This document shows, in pieces, positions 39,851 through 51,374 of a DNA stretch of 64,000 nt (its first letter is position 1; each line of letters begins with the position of its first letter). Below the pieces are notes generated by a model. That model was not told the origin of the DNA. It saw only the letters and a program-made list of their open reading frames with translations, and searched no databases. The translations under genes were made by a program, and so were the position numbers. The stretch lies in the NCBI RefSeq assembly GCF_002865985.1, contig NZ_LNDD01000003.1, positions 1 through 64,000 on the forward strand, read 5' to 3'. The DNA comes from Thermotoga sp. SG1. GTDB taxonomy: Bacteria > Thermotogota > Thermotogae > Thermotogales > Thermotogaceae.

Positions 39851-42346
39851 TCACCTCAAAATCCTGTATCGATATTCATCACTAGAAGGTCGATAACCTT
39901 CGTATCGTTTCAACTGGCCATCTTTCAGAATCTCTGTGATCTCGTATTTTCCGGCCTTTTCGAGTTTTACGGGGTGGTTCACCCTGTAGACGAACCTTGT
40001 GTTTTCATTGAAAGACCACACTTTCAAGATGCGGTGAAGTGGTAAAAGAAGAGCAAGGTGCAGTCCTTCCGGAATCTTCTCTTTCACACGACAGACGGAA
40101 ACACCATCTGTTATCACATTCTCTGAGATCTTCTTTACCAGAACCGGAAGGACTCTACCGTAGGTGAAAACATCCGCTATGCTACCAAAGAGTCCCGTTG
40201 GAACATCCTTTTGAGGTGTCAGGGGAAATCCCAGACTCTTTTCTTCGAGTTCGCACAGATCAGCCGGTTTCACCTCTGATTTTTGTTCTATCTTTTCACC
40301 GAACAGTTCCCGGATCTTCAGGATATCACTATCCACTTTCCTGTTGAGTTCTTCAAAAGCCTGAGCTCTGCTTTCGTACAGTTCATCGAAGGCACCAGCC
40401 GATATCATGTTTTCCAGTACGTTCCTTGGGATTCCTTTCACCTCCTGAAGTTTTCGAACACTGTCTATGGGCCGGCTTTTCTCTATCTCTTCAACCATCG
40501 ATTCTCCCACGCCTTTCACAGCCGTGAGGGGCAGGTAAACTCTGTTTTCACGAAATACAGGATATTTCCCGGAAACGTTCACATTTGGAGGGAGCACTTC
40601 GTATCCTTCGCTCCGTAGCTCCTGAACCGCGAGGAACATCTTCTCTGAATTTCCAATGTTGTACTCGAAGTACCTCTTGAAGAACTCTTCGAAGAAATGA
40701 GCCTTCAGATAGGCCGTCTGAAACGACAGACGCGCGTAGGCAATACTGTGAGATTTGTTAAAGGCATATGATGAAAAGTTCAGCAGAATCTTCAGAATGA
40801 GTTCCACGTCCTCCACACCTTTTTCAACAAGCCCTTTTCTCAATTTTTCCAGGAGAGGTTCCATCTTTTCTTTTTCCTTCTTTGCGATCGCTCTTCTCAG
40901 AACGTCCGCTTCGGCACCGGAAAGACCTGCAATCATGGCAAGGTGCATGATTTGCTCCTGGTAGATCACAACACCTCTTGTTTCCGGGAAGAGTTTTTTC
41001 AGAGACTCAGGCACGTTCTTTGAAGATGCGTACATGCTGTCGATACCAGATTTCAAAGGCCCCGGCCTGTTGAGTGCAAGGAGTACGGAGAGTTCTTCAA
41101 GATTGCCAGGGGAAATCTTTCTGCAGAGCCTTCTTGCCTGAAGACCTTCCAACTGGAAAACCCCCAGCGTTTTTCCTTTCGATATGATGTGGTATGTTTT
41201 TTCATCTGAGTAATCAAAAGTCTTTCTGTTGAAATCTTTCACAAAAGACAGGGTTTTCAATCCCAGGATGTCTATCTTCACAACTCCTATCCTGTCCAGG
41301 TCGTACATGTCATAGTCTGTTACGGGAATCCCTTCTTCCAGTCTGAAGGGGATCAGAAGAGGACGTTCAGAGATCACAACACCTGCTGCATGAACACTTG
41401 GATGGTGCGGAAGACCGTAGAGGATTTCATACATTCTCCGAGAAGTTGAACCGATGAGGTTTTTCAGAGATTTCTCAGCCAGATTTCCGAAGGTGGAAAC
41501 CTGATAGACGTAAAATCTCTTCGAAAGCTCTTTGAGCAGTTCCTTCCTTCTTCTGTCCTCCACGTCCACGTCGATGTCGGGAGACTCCACTCTTTCTTCG
41601 TTTATGAACCTCTCGAACAAAAGATCGTACTTCAGTGGATCGATCTCCGTTATCCCACAGAGAAAAACAACCAGAGATCCAACAGCACTCCCTCTTCCAG
41701 GTCCCACCTTTATACCGAGTTTTCTTGCTGTTTTCACGATTTCCTCTACCAGGTAAATGTAGGAAGAAAATCCCTTTTTCTCTATCGTTTCGAGTTCCTT
41801 TTCCAGACGCTCCAGGTATTCTTTTCCCATTTTCGAAGCTCTTTCTCTGAGATTTCTGTACCAGTCTTCTGGAGGATCGGGGAACTTTTGTTCGACCTTG
41901 AGGTCGTAGGGCTTAGCCTTCACGATCTCAAAGACATCTTCACACTTTTCTGGAAAGCCGTGGATATCTTCATCCAAACCGAAGATCTTTCTCATAAAGA
42001 GGCTGGCCGCTTTCTCTTCAACTTCGAGGTACCTTACAGGAACCAGTTCTTCTGTCTTGAAACTTGGAAGTTCACTTATATCGATCTTTTCTCCGTTGTA
42101 GAACCTCACCAGAAGATCGTACTCTTTTCTGTTTCGTGCAATGAAGACCCTGTCCTTCCACCACAGACCGTGGACGGGTATCAACCCGTGCTCTCTCATG
42201 ATGGTGTTGAACTTCACAGCGGCATGGAAGTTTCTGTCGGCAAGAAGAACAGATTTCAAGCCTCTTTTTTTTAGCACAGAGATCAGTTTTTCGAATCTGA
42301 CCACGGAACCGTCGAATGAATAGGGTGATATGATCCAGGGTATCAT
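39851..42346 (-). CDS. dnaE: Short DnaE-type DNA polymerase III alpha subunit with degenerate PHP domain
   Basis: C-family DNA polymerase of 831 residues, shorter than replicative DnaE (about 1,160). Catalytic acids are in PDIDVD and KIDILGL, and the GPGRGSAVGSLV and helix-hairpin-helix regions are present. The N-terminal PHP domain lacks the usual HxH and TDH metal motifs (ISPYSFDG and LLADRNFHAA occupy their places), so it should have no PHP phosphatase/exonuclease activity. A C-terminal replisome-binding tail seems reduced. ATG 42346 overlaps the rluD stop by ATGA. Probably an accessory or repair polymerase beside a PolC elsewhere (inference). Confidence 0.9.
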   Translation of the reverse strand: MIPWIISPYSFDGSVVRFEKLISVLKKRGLKSVLLADRNFHAAVKFNTIMREHGLIPVHGLWWKDRVFIARNRKEYDLLVRFYNGEKIDISELPSFKTEELVPVRYLEVEEKAASLFMRKIFGLDEDIHGFPEKCEDVFEIVKAKPYDLKVEQKFPDPPEDWYRNLRERASKMGKEYLERLEKELETIEKKGFSSYIYLVEEIVKTARKLGIKVGPGRGSAVGSLVVFLCGITEIDPLKYDLLFERFINEERVESPDIDVDVEDRRRKELLKELSKRFYVYQVSTFGNLAEKSLKNLIGSTSRRMYEILYGLPHHPSVHAAGVVISERPLLIPFRLEEGIPVTDYDMYDLDRIGVVKIDILGLKTLSFVKDFNRKTFDYSDEKTYHIISKGKTLGVFQLEGLQARRLCRKISPGNLEELSVLLALNRPGPLKSGIDSMYASSKNVPESLKKLFPETRGVVIYQEQIMHLAMIAGLSGAEADVLRRAIAKKEKEKMEPLLEKLRKGLVEKGVEDVELILKILLNFSSYAFNKSHSIAYARLSFQTAYLKAHFFEEFFKRYFEYNIGNSEKMFLAVQELRSEGYEVLPPNVNVSGKYPVFRENRVYLPLTAVKGVGESMVEEIEKSRPIDSVRKLQEVKGIPRNVLENMISAGAFDELYESRAQAFEELNRKVDSDILKIRELFGEKIEQKSEVKPADLCELEEKSLGFPLTPQKDVPTGLFGSIADVFTYGRVLPVLVKKISENVITDGVSVCRVKEKIPEGLHLALLLPLHRILKVWSFNENTRFVYRVNHPVKLEKAGKYEITEILKDGQLKRYEGYRPSSDEYRYRILR

Positions 42347-43278
42347 GTTCTTTCCCTCACGTACGCTGCTATTTTCCTGATGGCCTCCTTGAAATCTTCC
42401 GGAATTGGTGAAACAAACTCCATCCACTCACCCGTTCGAGGGTGAAAGAATCCAAGTTTCAGGGCATGAAGCATCTGCCTTTTTATCCCGAACATCTCGT
42501 CTTCTTTGTACTTTCCGTATATCTTGTCACCCATTATGGGATGTCCGAGACTTTTCATGTGAACCCTGATTTGGTGTGTTCTTCCCGTCTGAGGGAAGGC
42601 AAGAACGAGAGTGGCGACGTCATTTAATCTTTTGAGAACTCTGTAGTGTGTGACCGCTTCTTTTCCACCTTCGCTCACGGTCATCTTCACTCTCAAAACA
42701 GGATGTCTTGCGAGTGGAAGTTCCACGGTTCCCTCGTCTTCTTTGATACGTCCCTTTGCAAGAAGGATGTAAGTTTTCTTCACCTTGCGATCTTTGAACT
42801 GCCTGGAGAGGTTCTGATGGGCAAGATCGTTTTTGGCAACCACGATAACACCTGATGTTTCCTTGTCGAGCCGATGAACTATTCCCGGTCTCAGCTTTCC
42901 CCCAACTCCCTGAAGATCAGAGCAATGATAGAGGATAGCGTTGACGAGAGTTCCGCTGAGTTTGGAAGGAACAGGATGTACGATCATGTCACCAGGTTTA
43001 TCTATCACGATGATGTCTCTGTCCTCGTACAATATCTTCAAATCTATCTTTTCAGGCTGAACGGTTGGTTCCTTTGGCTCCTCCGGAAGTTCCACCTCCA
43101 CGATTTCTCCCTCTTTGAGTTTGTAACTTGGCTTTTTAATCTGGCCGTTGACCCTCACCTTTCCTTCCTTTATCGCCTTCTGTATCATCGACCTGGATAT
43201 CCACGATGGAGTCTTCTCTTTCAGAAACTGATCGAGTCTCCAGCCTTCTTCCCTTTTTTCCACTCTCCAGCTTCTCAT
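42343..43278 (-). CDS. rluD: Ribosomal large-subunit pseudouridine synthase, RluD family
   Basis: Converts uridines in 23S rRNA to pseudouridine. The 311-residue protein has an S4 RNA-binding domain (WRLDQFLKEK to about residue 60), catalytic HRLDKETSGVIVVAKN with the active Asp, and GRTHQIRVHM. ATG 43278 follows GAGGTGTGAG; the S4 domain needs this start. It overlaps the lspA frame by 143 bases upstream and dnaE by 4 downstream. Exact rRNA target is not assignable by sequence alone. Confidence 0.93.
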   Translation of the reverse strand: MRSWRVEKREEGWRLDQFLKEKTPSWISRSMIQKAIKEGKVRVNGQIKKPSYKLKEGEIVEVELPEEPKEPTVQPEKIDLKILYEDRDIIVIDKPGDMIVHPVPSKLSGTLVNAILYHCSDLQGVGGKLRPGIVHRLDKETSGVIVVAKNDLAHQNLSRQFKDRKVKKTYILLAKGRIKEDEGTVELPLARHPVLRVKMTVSEGGKEAVTHYRVLKRLNDVATLVLAFPQTGRTHQIRVHMKSLGHPIMGDKIYGKYKEDEMFGIKRQMLHALKLGFFHPRTGEWMEFVSPIPEDFKEAIRKIAAYVRERT

Positions 43279-43696
43279 CGCTCACACCTCTGAAGGCACC
43301 GAGGATCATCAATCCACCGCCCACTATTATGAACACGTCTGCGAGGTTGAAGATCGTTGGGAGAAAGACAAGGTTCAGAAAATCAAGGACGTAACCGAAT
43401 CTGATTCGATCGAGAAGATTTCCCAAAGCACCTCCCAGAATGAATCCCATGGCAATCCTTTCGAGCCTGTTGAACTTGAATATATATGGGAAAAGAGAGA
43501 GTGCTACCACTACGAGAAGAATGATCCACAAAACCTGTTCTGAAAGACTGCTGAACAGCCCCAGAGCGATTCCTCTGTTTGTGGCTTTGACGAATTTCAA
43601 AAAACCTGGAACAAGATAAAAAGTCCCGTGAAGAGCGCTCGCTATCTTTTTTGTGAGCTGATCCAGAACCAGTGTCAAAACGATCACGAAGCTCAT
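43136..43696 (-). CDS. lspA: Lipoprotein signal peptidase with overprinted C-terminal tail
   Basis: Membrane aspartyl protease that removes lipoprotein signal peptides. Residues 1-138 hold the four-span core with NRGIALG, the catalytic Asp in GNLLDRIRFGYVLD and the second Asp in NLADVF. Residues about 140-186 form a charged tail encoded entirely within the start of rluD in another frame; typical family length is 150-170. ATG follows the cheR stop directly with AAAGGTGAAG upstream. The tail may be functionless read-on. Confidence 0.92.
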   Translation of the reverse strand: MSFVIVLTLVLDQLTKKIASALHGTFYLVPGFLKFVKATNRGIALGLFSSLSEQVLWIILLVVVALSLFPYIFKFNRLERIAMGFILGGALGNLLDRIRFGYVLDFLNLVFLPTIFNLADVFIIVGGGLMILGAFRGVSDEKLESGKKGRRLETRSVSEREDSIVDIQVDDTEGDKGRKGEGQRPD

Positions 43697-44545
43697 CTAC
43701 TTCACCTTTCTGTAGATGAATGGCCTATAGATTTCAAATCCCAGCTCTTTGTAGTTGAAGATTCTTTCGGTGTTTCCAACGAACAGGAATCCACCCACCT
43801 TGAGTGACTCGGCGAATTTTCTGTAGAGTTCGTTCTTTGCTTCCGGTTCGAAGTATATGACCACGTTTCGACACACTATGAGATCCAGGTTCTTTTCAAA
43901 GGGATCCTTCAAAAGATCGTGTCTTCTGAACTCCACCGTCTTCTTCACAAAGTCTTTGATCCTGTACCTTCCATCTGGAAGCCTTTCGAAGTATTTCTCC
44001 ACATACTCCTGAGGAGTACTTACAAGCGATCTTTCTTCGTAGATACCCTCCCGGGCTTTTCTCAAAACACCGATATCTATATCCGTTGCCAGTATCCATG
44101 CCTTGTGAGAAAGTTTCAGTTCATGAACGAGTATAGCAAGAGAGTAAGGTTCTTCCCCGGAGGAACATCCTGCGCTCCAGAATCTCATTCTCAGGGTGTT
44201 CTGGGAAATCAATGGAATCACGTCGTTTCTGAGTTCCCACCACTTTTCTGGATTTCTAAAAAATTCCGTTACGTTTATCGTCATCTTGTCAAGAAATTCG
44301 TCCAGATGCTTTTTACTCTGAACGAGCATTTCCAGATATTTTCTGTAGTCCACATTGTACTTTCTCAATAGAAGTTCTGTTCTACGTTTTACCCTCTGTG
44401 GTTTGTAAGAAGAGAGGTTCAGCCCGAACCTCTTTTCCACCTCTTTTACAAACCACTCGAATTCTTCCTGAGGAAATTCCTTCCATTCAAAATTCGATGG
44501 TAAACTGAATGGACCAATCTTCCTTTCCGATCTTTCCTCCGACAT
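43697..44545 (-). CDS. cheR: Chemotaxis protein methyltransferase CheR
   Basis: Uses S-adenosylmethionine to methylate glutamates of chemoreceptors such as the one at 1-1745. It has 282 residues: the all-helical N-terminal domain with [10 protein letters not shown], then the methyltransferase fold with [25 protein letters not shown] and [11 protein letters not shown] 44545 is the best start (GGGTGGGAAAGG upstream) and overlaps the preceding gene by 59 bases. No other chemotaxis kinase genes adjoin. Confidence 0.93.
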   Translation of the reverse strand: MSEERSERKIGPFSLPSNFEWKEFPQEEFEWFVKEVEKRFGLNLSSYKPQRVKRRTELLLRKYNVDYRKYLEMLVQSKKHLDEFLDKMTINVTEFFRNPEKWWELRNDVIPLISQNTLRMRFWSAGCSSGEEPYSLAILVHELKLSHKAWILATDIDIGVLRKAREGIYEERSLVSTPQEYVEKYFERLPDGRYRIKDFVKKTVEFRRHDLLKDPFEKNLDLIVCRNVVIYFEPEAKNELYRKFAESLKVGGFLFVGNTERIFNYKELGFEIYRPFIYRKVK

Positions 44546-45209
44546 GTACCTTTCCCACCCTCCAGCAAGCTTCCACATGGTTTTCATCGATAAAGACCCA
44601 GCCATTTTCACTGATGAAGGCAAATCCAAGTTTCAGTTTTTCGCTGTAGATGACACGAAAGATCATCTTTTCGCGCCTGAAAATCAAGCCGATCCAGTTT
44701 GACACACCCACACTTAAATCGCCAGAACCTATCCAGACACCCGGTTTTCCATTTTCAATGAAGGGTTCCACGCTCAGATCGAAAAGATTTGTCTTCATCC
44801 CAAGGTAGTAGTCGCCCCCGGTTGATATGGCAAAGTCCAGTGGTGTCTCTGTGTAGGCGAAAATTTCCTCTCCGTTCCACATCGCACCTACAAACCCAAG
44901 TTGTGCGTTCCAGGTCTTTTTAAAACGAACGAAACTCGCTTTCAAAAACACTGGGGTGTGGTACTCAAGAGAAAAATCTTCCACACCAAATCTGAAGTAC
45001 ACGGGATTGTCAAAAACAGGAAGGAGAAGCGATGGCTCTCCTTCCTGGAAACTGACAAAAAAGTCGAACCGAAACATTCCCTCGAAGAAATCCGTCTTCA
45101 ACTCTGGTGACAAAATAAAACCCACTGTGGGCGTTTCGCTGTAGCCCACTCCAATTTCGAAGAATCCAGAAAAGAGAAGAGCAGGTAATAAGAGAAAAAG
45201 AATCGTCAG
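44487..45209 (-). CDS. Exported beta-rich protein of unknown function, probable CTG start
   Basis: Not recognised. From the nearest ordinary start (GTG 45149) 220 residues are read, but the same frame extends upstream as [20 protein letters not shown], a clear signal peptide. No ATG, GTG or TTG is available in that extension. The CTG at 45209-45207 overlaps the yebC stop (CTGA), mimicking the ATGA junctions around it, and would give 240 residues. The body alternates hydrophobic and polar residues with many aromatics and ends FTIEF, suggesting an outer-membrane or periplasmic beta structure. It overlaps cheR by 59 bases. Confidence 0.7.
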   Translation of the reverse strand: MTILFLLLPALLFSGFFEIGVGYSETPTVGFILSPELKTDFFEGMFRFDFFVSFQEGEPSLLLPVFDNPVYFRFGVEDFSLEYHTPVFLKASFVRFKKTWNAQLGFVGAMWNGEEIFAYTETPLDFAISTGGDYYLGMKTNLFDLSVEPFIENGKPGVWIGSGDLSVGVSNWIGLIFRREKMIFRVIYSEKLKLGFAFISENGWVFIDENHVEACWRVGKVHVGGKIGKEDWSIQFTIEF

Positions 45210-45966
45210 CCTTCCAGCCTGGAAAGTATCTCCTCCATTTCCTTGTCGTCCATTTCGAAGTTCGAGTACACTTCCTGTACATCGTCCATGTCTTCCAGTG
45301 CGTTGAGGAGTTCCAACACCTTTTCAGCGTCTTTTCCGGTGACTCTCACCGTGTTCTTCGGTATAAAAGTGACTTTGGCATCCACTTCGTAGCCGGCTTC
45401 TTCCAGCTGTCTTTTCACCTCGGAGAGATCCTCCGGAGCCGTGATTATCTGAATGGGGTCTTCGGTGTCTTTTATATCCTCCGCTCCGGCATCGATGGCC
45501 AGCATCATGAGTTCTTCCAGGTCTTTCACTCTGTCCTTTGCGATCTCAATGACTCCTTTCCTTTCGAATATCCAGCTGACGGATCCACTCTCTGCAAGAC
45601 TTCCGCCGTGCTTGCTGAACAGATGTCTCAGCTCTTGTGCGGTTCTGTTTTTGTTATCCGTGAGAGCCCTGATGTAGACGGCCACACCTCCAGGGGCATA
45701 ACCTTCGTAAACTATTTCCTGGTAATCCACACCTTCGAGTTCTCCTGTACCTCTCTTTATGGCTCTTTCGATGTTCTCTTTGGGCATGTTTTCGGCTCTT
45801 GCCCTTTCGATTGCTGCCCTCAACCTCGGGTTCGTCTCAGGGTTTCCTCCTCCTTCCCTCGCTGCAACTATGATCTCTCTGATCAGTTTTGTGAAGATCT
45901 TCGATCTCTTCGCATCCTGGGCCATCTTCCTGTGCTTTATGTTGGCCCACTTGTTGTGACCCGACA

Positions 45967-45967
<1 letters not shown>
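45206..45967 (-). CDS. yebC: YebC/PmpR-family translation/transcription regulator
   Basis: Cytoplasmic three-domain protein of 253 residues; family members help translate polyproline-rich sequences or act as regulators. The N-terminal [14 protein letters not shown] and the [17 protein letters not shown] and YEGYAPGG blocks are diagnostic. ATG 45967 is preferred over 45970 by the spacing from GGAGGTG and by family alignment. Its start overlaps the phosphatase stop. Confidence 0.96.
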
Positions 45968-48247
<2,280 letters not shown>

Positions 48248-48251
<4 letters not shown>

Positions 48252-49282
48252 TTTTTCACTTCCTCTGGGTATCTGTAGAATACCAGGAAGAGAAGACCTA
48301 TGAATATGGGGAAGTAATAGGTGGACAGTCTCCAAGTCAATACCGATGCGAGGGTCTTGCCAGCTGATCCAAGTATCTTGCTGAAGACGATCTGGTAGAC
48401 GGCTTCCACACCGCCACTTGCCCCCGGTGTCGGTACGTAGAACACAACCATACTGAGAAAGAAGAGAAGTCCTGTTGCATCGATAAAGCCGATGTTTCCA
48501 AAGTTGAATCGAATCGCAAGATAGAAGACAAGACTTTGAACGAGAAGTGAAAGCAATGTGAGAGGAAAGTCAAGTATCATGAAACCACTCTTCCAGAGGA
48601 TTTTTACGCTCTCTTTCAGATCATGGGTCCATTTCAAAAAACGACTGTCCCAGTCTTCTTTCTTTGTGAATTTTTTTATCACCGAATCCATCCATCTTGA
48701 TCTTTTCAGCAAACCGAACAAATGGGCGATGAAAGGAGGATGAATGAGTGCGAGTATCACAATTCCAATGAAAGACACGCTCACAAGATAGGCAAAAAAG
48801 ATCAACTTCGGTGCCATCAGTGTTCCTGACAAAAAAAGATCTCTGTACCTCCAGAGTCCAATCACAGAGAGAATTGAGATGGAGATGAGGTATTCCACAA
48901 ATCTCGAGAGGATCACATTGACGTTGTGTTCAGACTCAAAGCCGAGCTTTGAAAGATGGTACGTTTGAAAGACCTGTCCACCGAAATAAAAGGGAGTGAG
49001 CATACTGAAAAGAAAACTCATGTAGTTGTTGAAAAAGGCATCGTAGAGTGTAAGGTGTTTCCTCCACACAAAAGAAAACAGCCATTTCATCCTCGCAGAG
49101 TCTATCAGTATAGAAAAAAGAAATATCCCACACAGAAGAAGAATGTGAAGCAGTGATTGTGGGCGGAAGTATTCAAAGAATTCTCTGGGATCGATTCCTT
49201 TGAATATGAAAAAAACCGCAACAAAACCCAACACCAGTGCAAGGATGATGTTTACCCACTCTTTTTTACTCAGATTCCTCAC
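48248..49282 (-). CDS. UPF0104 / LPG-synthase-TM-type membrane protein (flippase-like)
   Basis: Integral membrane protein of 344 residues with about eight membrane segments. It carries the family hallmark VPTPGASGGVEAVYQ near residue 285 and belongs with the flippase-like membrane half of lysyl-phosphatidylglycerol synthases. No transferase domain is attached, so lipid aminoacylation is unlikely. GTG 49282 overlaps the previous stop by GTGA and has GAGGAGG upstream. A lipid-translocation role is inferred from the family. Confidence 0.85.
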
Positions 49283-49908
49283 AACCTCCTCATGGAAATC
49301 TCTAAAGACGCGAACAGATCATCAACGGTTTCCATCCAGTCTTCAACCTGTGCTATCCCGTACTCGAAGAAGGTTTGTTTTGTCCAGTCGAGCCTGAGAA
49401 GTTTCCGTTTCAGCCTTTTGAGGAGTCGCTCAGCTCCCTCTTTTGCGGTTCCTGGAAGGACAATCATCAGTTCGTTCTTTCTCACAAAATCGATCCTGTC
49501 AGACGACCTTAAAATCTCCTGAATACTCTCATAGACGCGCTCTGCTGTTTTCTCGTCTTCAAAGAACAAGTATATAGCCGAGAGAGGGAAATCGTATCTT
49601 TTGGCTTTTTCAAACTCTTCTTCGAGGTAGCTGAGAATACCCCGTGGAAACTTCAAATACGTCTTTATCATCTCAAAGCTTTTTCTCAGAAGAAAATCTG
49701 GAAGATCAGGATCGATCACATCCAGAACGTTCTCCGGAATTTCGTCTGGAAGAGATCTTGCAATCAGAACTGTTTGTTTTTCATTGTTTTTCGTCTTGTC
49801 GGTGACGATCAGATCGGCCGCTTCGTTTATCAGAAATCCTGCTTCCTGAACGATTTTTTCAAGTCTTCTTCTGAGTGTTTCGTCTTCCAGTTCGATCCTG
49901 ACCTTCAT
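49279..49908 (-). CDS. Degenerate receiver-GGDEF-like protein
   Basis: Protein of 209 residues. Its second half follows the diguanylate cyclase pattern: an entry helix EEEFEKAKRYDFPLSAIYLF, then DRIDFVRKNELMIVLPGTAKEGAERLL. RKNEL stands where GGDEF should be, and the metal-binding Asp loop is shortened, so it cannot make cyclic di-GMP. The first 80 residues resemble a worn receiver domain (DLIVTD, then TVLIA). Probably a binding or scaffolding protein, perhaps tied to the receiver-phosphatase pair three genes on. Remote similarity is my reading and needs a profile search. Confidence 0.65.
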   Translation of the reverse strand: MKVRIELEDETLRRRLEKIVQEAGFLINEAADLIVTDKTKNNEKQTVLIARSLPDEIPENVLDVIDPDLPDFLLRKSFEMIKTYLKFPRGILSYLEEEFEKAKRYDFPLSAIYLFFEDEKTAERVYESIQEILRSSDRIDFVRKNELMIVLPGTAKEGAERLLKRLKRKLLRLDWTKQTFFEYGIAQVEDWMETVDDLFASLEISMRRL

Positions 49909-49909
49909 A

Positions 49910-50476
49910 TCATTTCACCGTCTCCAGGAAGTATCTGTGAAGTCTTAGATCGTCGGTGAGTTCAGGATGGAACGTGCTTGCCAGAATCTTTCCTTCTTTC
50001 ACAAGAACAGGGTCACCTTCGTGGTATGCGAGGATTTCCACGCTCTGACCAGTTTCCACGATCTTTGGTGCTCTTATGAAGATCGCCCTGAACGGGTCTT
50101 TCCCTATCGCAGGTATTTCGATGAAGGTTTCGAAACTCTCCACCTGTCTTCCGTATGCGTTTCTTTCCACGGTGACGTCCAGAACACCTAGTTTTTCCTG
50201 TTTGTAATTGTTGATGCGTCTTGCAAGAAGTATCACTCCAGCACACGTTGCAAAGACGGGAAGACCATCGTTTATCTTCTCCACCAGCTTTTCGTCCATG
50301 TTCATCTCTTTCAGAATACGAATCATGGTGGTGGACTCTCCACCTGGAAGTATCAACCCATCGACCATGTCAAGATGCTCTGGAAGCTTTACAATCAGCG
50401 TTTCGACACCGAGTTTATGCAGTGCTTCAACATGTTCTCTAACATCTCCCTGAACCCCAAGGACACCGATTTTCAT
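49910..50476 (-). CDS. pdxT: Pyridoxal 5'-phosphate synthase glutaminase subunit
   Basis: Hydrolyses glutamine and channels ammonia to PdxS. It has 188 residues in the class I amidotransferase fold: LPGGEST oxyanion region, nucleophile Cys78 in FATCAGV, and the His/Glu pair in [10 protein letters not shown]. It follows pdxS by three bases; the pair makes vitamin B6 by the DXP-independent route. Confidence 0.97.
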   Translation of the reverse strand: MKIGVLGVQGDVREHVEALHKLGVETLIVKLPEHLDMVDGLILPGGESTTMIRILKEMNMDEKLVEKINDGLPVFATCAGVILLARRINNYKQEKLGVLDVTVERNAYGRQVESFETFIEIPAIGKDPFRAIFIRAPKIVETGQSVEILAYHEGDPVLVKEGKILASTFHPELTDDLRLHRYFLETVK

Positions 50477-50479
50477 CCC

Positions 50480-51361
50480 TTACCACCCTCTCTCCTGCAT
50501 TCTCACTTCGAGTTCTTCCACGTCGAGACCTCTCATAGGCTCTCCTATGTCCTCAGAGATCTTGAGGAGTATCTTCGGGTTGTCCCAGTAGGTCACAGCA
50601 AGAACCATCGCCTTTGCCATCTTTCTGGGATCCTTCGATTTAAAAATTCCAGATCCGACAAAAACACCATCTGCTCCAAGCATCATCATGAGAGCAGCAT
50701 CTGCCGGTGTTGCCACACCTCCCGCTGCAAAGTTCACAACGGGAAGTCTTCCGAGTCTTTTTACTTCCCTCAGAAGTTCTACGGGAGCACCTATTTCTTT
50801 TCCGTAGGCGACGAGTTCTTCGTCTTCCATTTTCGTTACTTGTTTTATCTGTTCCATCATCCTTCTCATGTGTTTGACCGCCTCTACGACATTACCAGTT
50901 CCCGCTTCTCCTTTCGTTCTGATCATTGCAGCACCTTCTGCTATTCTTCTCAGTGCCTCTCCCAGGTCCCTTGCACCACAGACGAACGGGACTTTGAACT
51001 CGTGTTTGTTTATGTGGAACCTGTCATCGGCAGGTGTGAGAACCTCGGATTCATCGATGAAGTCCACTCCGAGTTCCTCAAGGATCTTTGCCTCTGCGAT
51101 GTGTCCGATTCTCACCTTCGCCATGACAGGGATGGAAACTGCTTCCATGATCTCTCTGATCTTTGCGATGCTGGCCATCCTTGCAACTCCGCCCTCTTTT
51201 CTGATGTCTGCTGGCACTCTCTCAAGTGCCATGACAGCGACCGCTCCTGCTTCCTCTGCTATCTTCGCCTGCTCGGCAGTGGTGACATCCATGATGACGC
51301 CACCTTTGAACATCTCCGCAAAACCTTTCTTTATTATCCATGTTCCCTTTTTGATTTCCAT
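50480..51361 (-). CDS. pdxS: Pyridoxal 5'-phosphate synthase lyase subunit
   Basis: Builds PLP from ribose 5-phosphate, glyceraldehyde 3-phosphate and ammonia in a dodecamer capped by PdxT. The 293-residue TIM barrel has the catalytic lysines (VMAKVRIGH and GEAGTGNV contexts), GGVIMDVTT, and [20 protein letters not shown] near the phosphate site. ATG 51361 follows GGAGGTG; a GTG at 51370 lies in the ribosome site and is less likely. Confidence 0.98.
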   Translation of the reverse strand: MEIKKGTWIIKKGFAEMFKGGVIMDVTTAEQAKIAEEAGAVAVMALERVPADIRKEGGVARMASIAKIREIMEAVSIPVMAKVRIGHIAEAKILEELGVDFIDESEVLTPADDRFHINKHEFKVPFVCGARDLGEALRRIAEGAAMIRTKGEAGTGNVVEAVKHMRRMMEQIKQVTKMEDEELVAYGKEIGAPVELLREVKRLGRLPVVNFAAGGVATPADAALMMMLGADGVFVGSGIFKSKDPRKMAKAMVLAVTYWDNPKILLKISEDIGEPMRGLDVEELEVRMQERGW

Positions 51362-51374
51362 TCTGCTCACCTCC

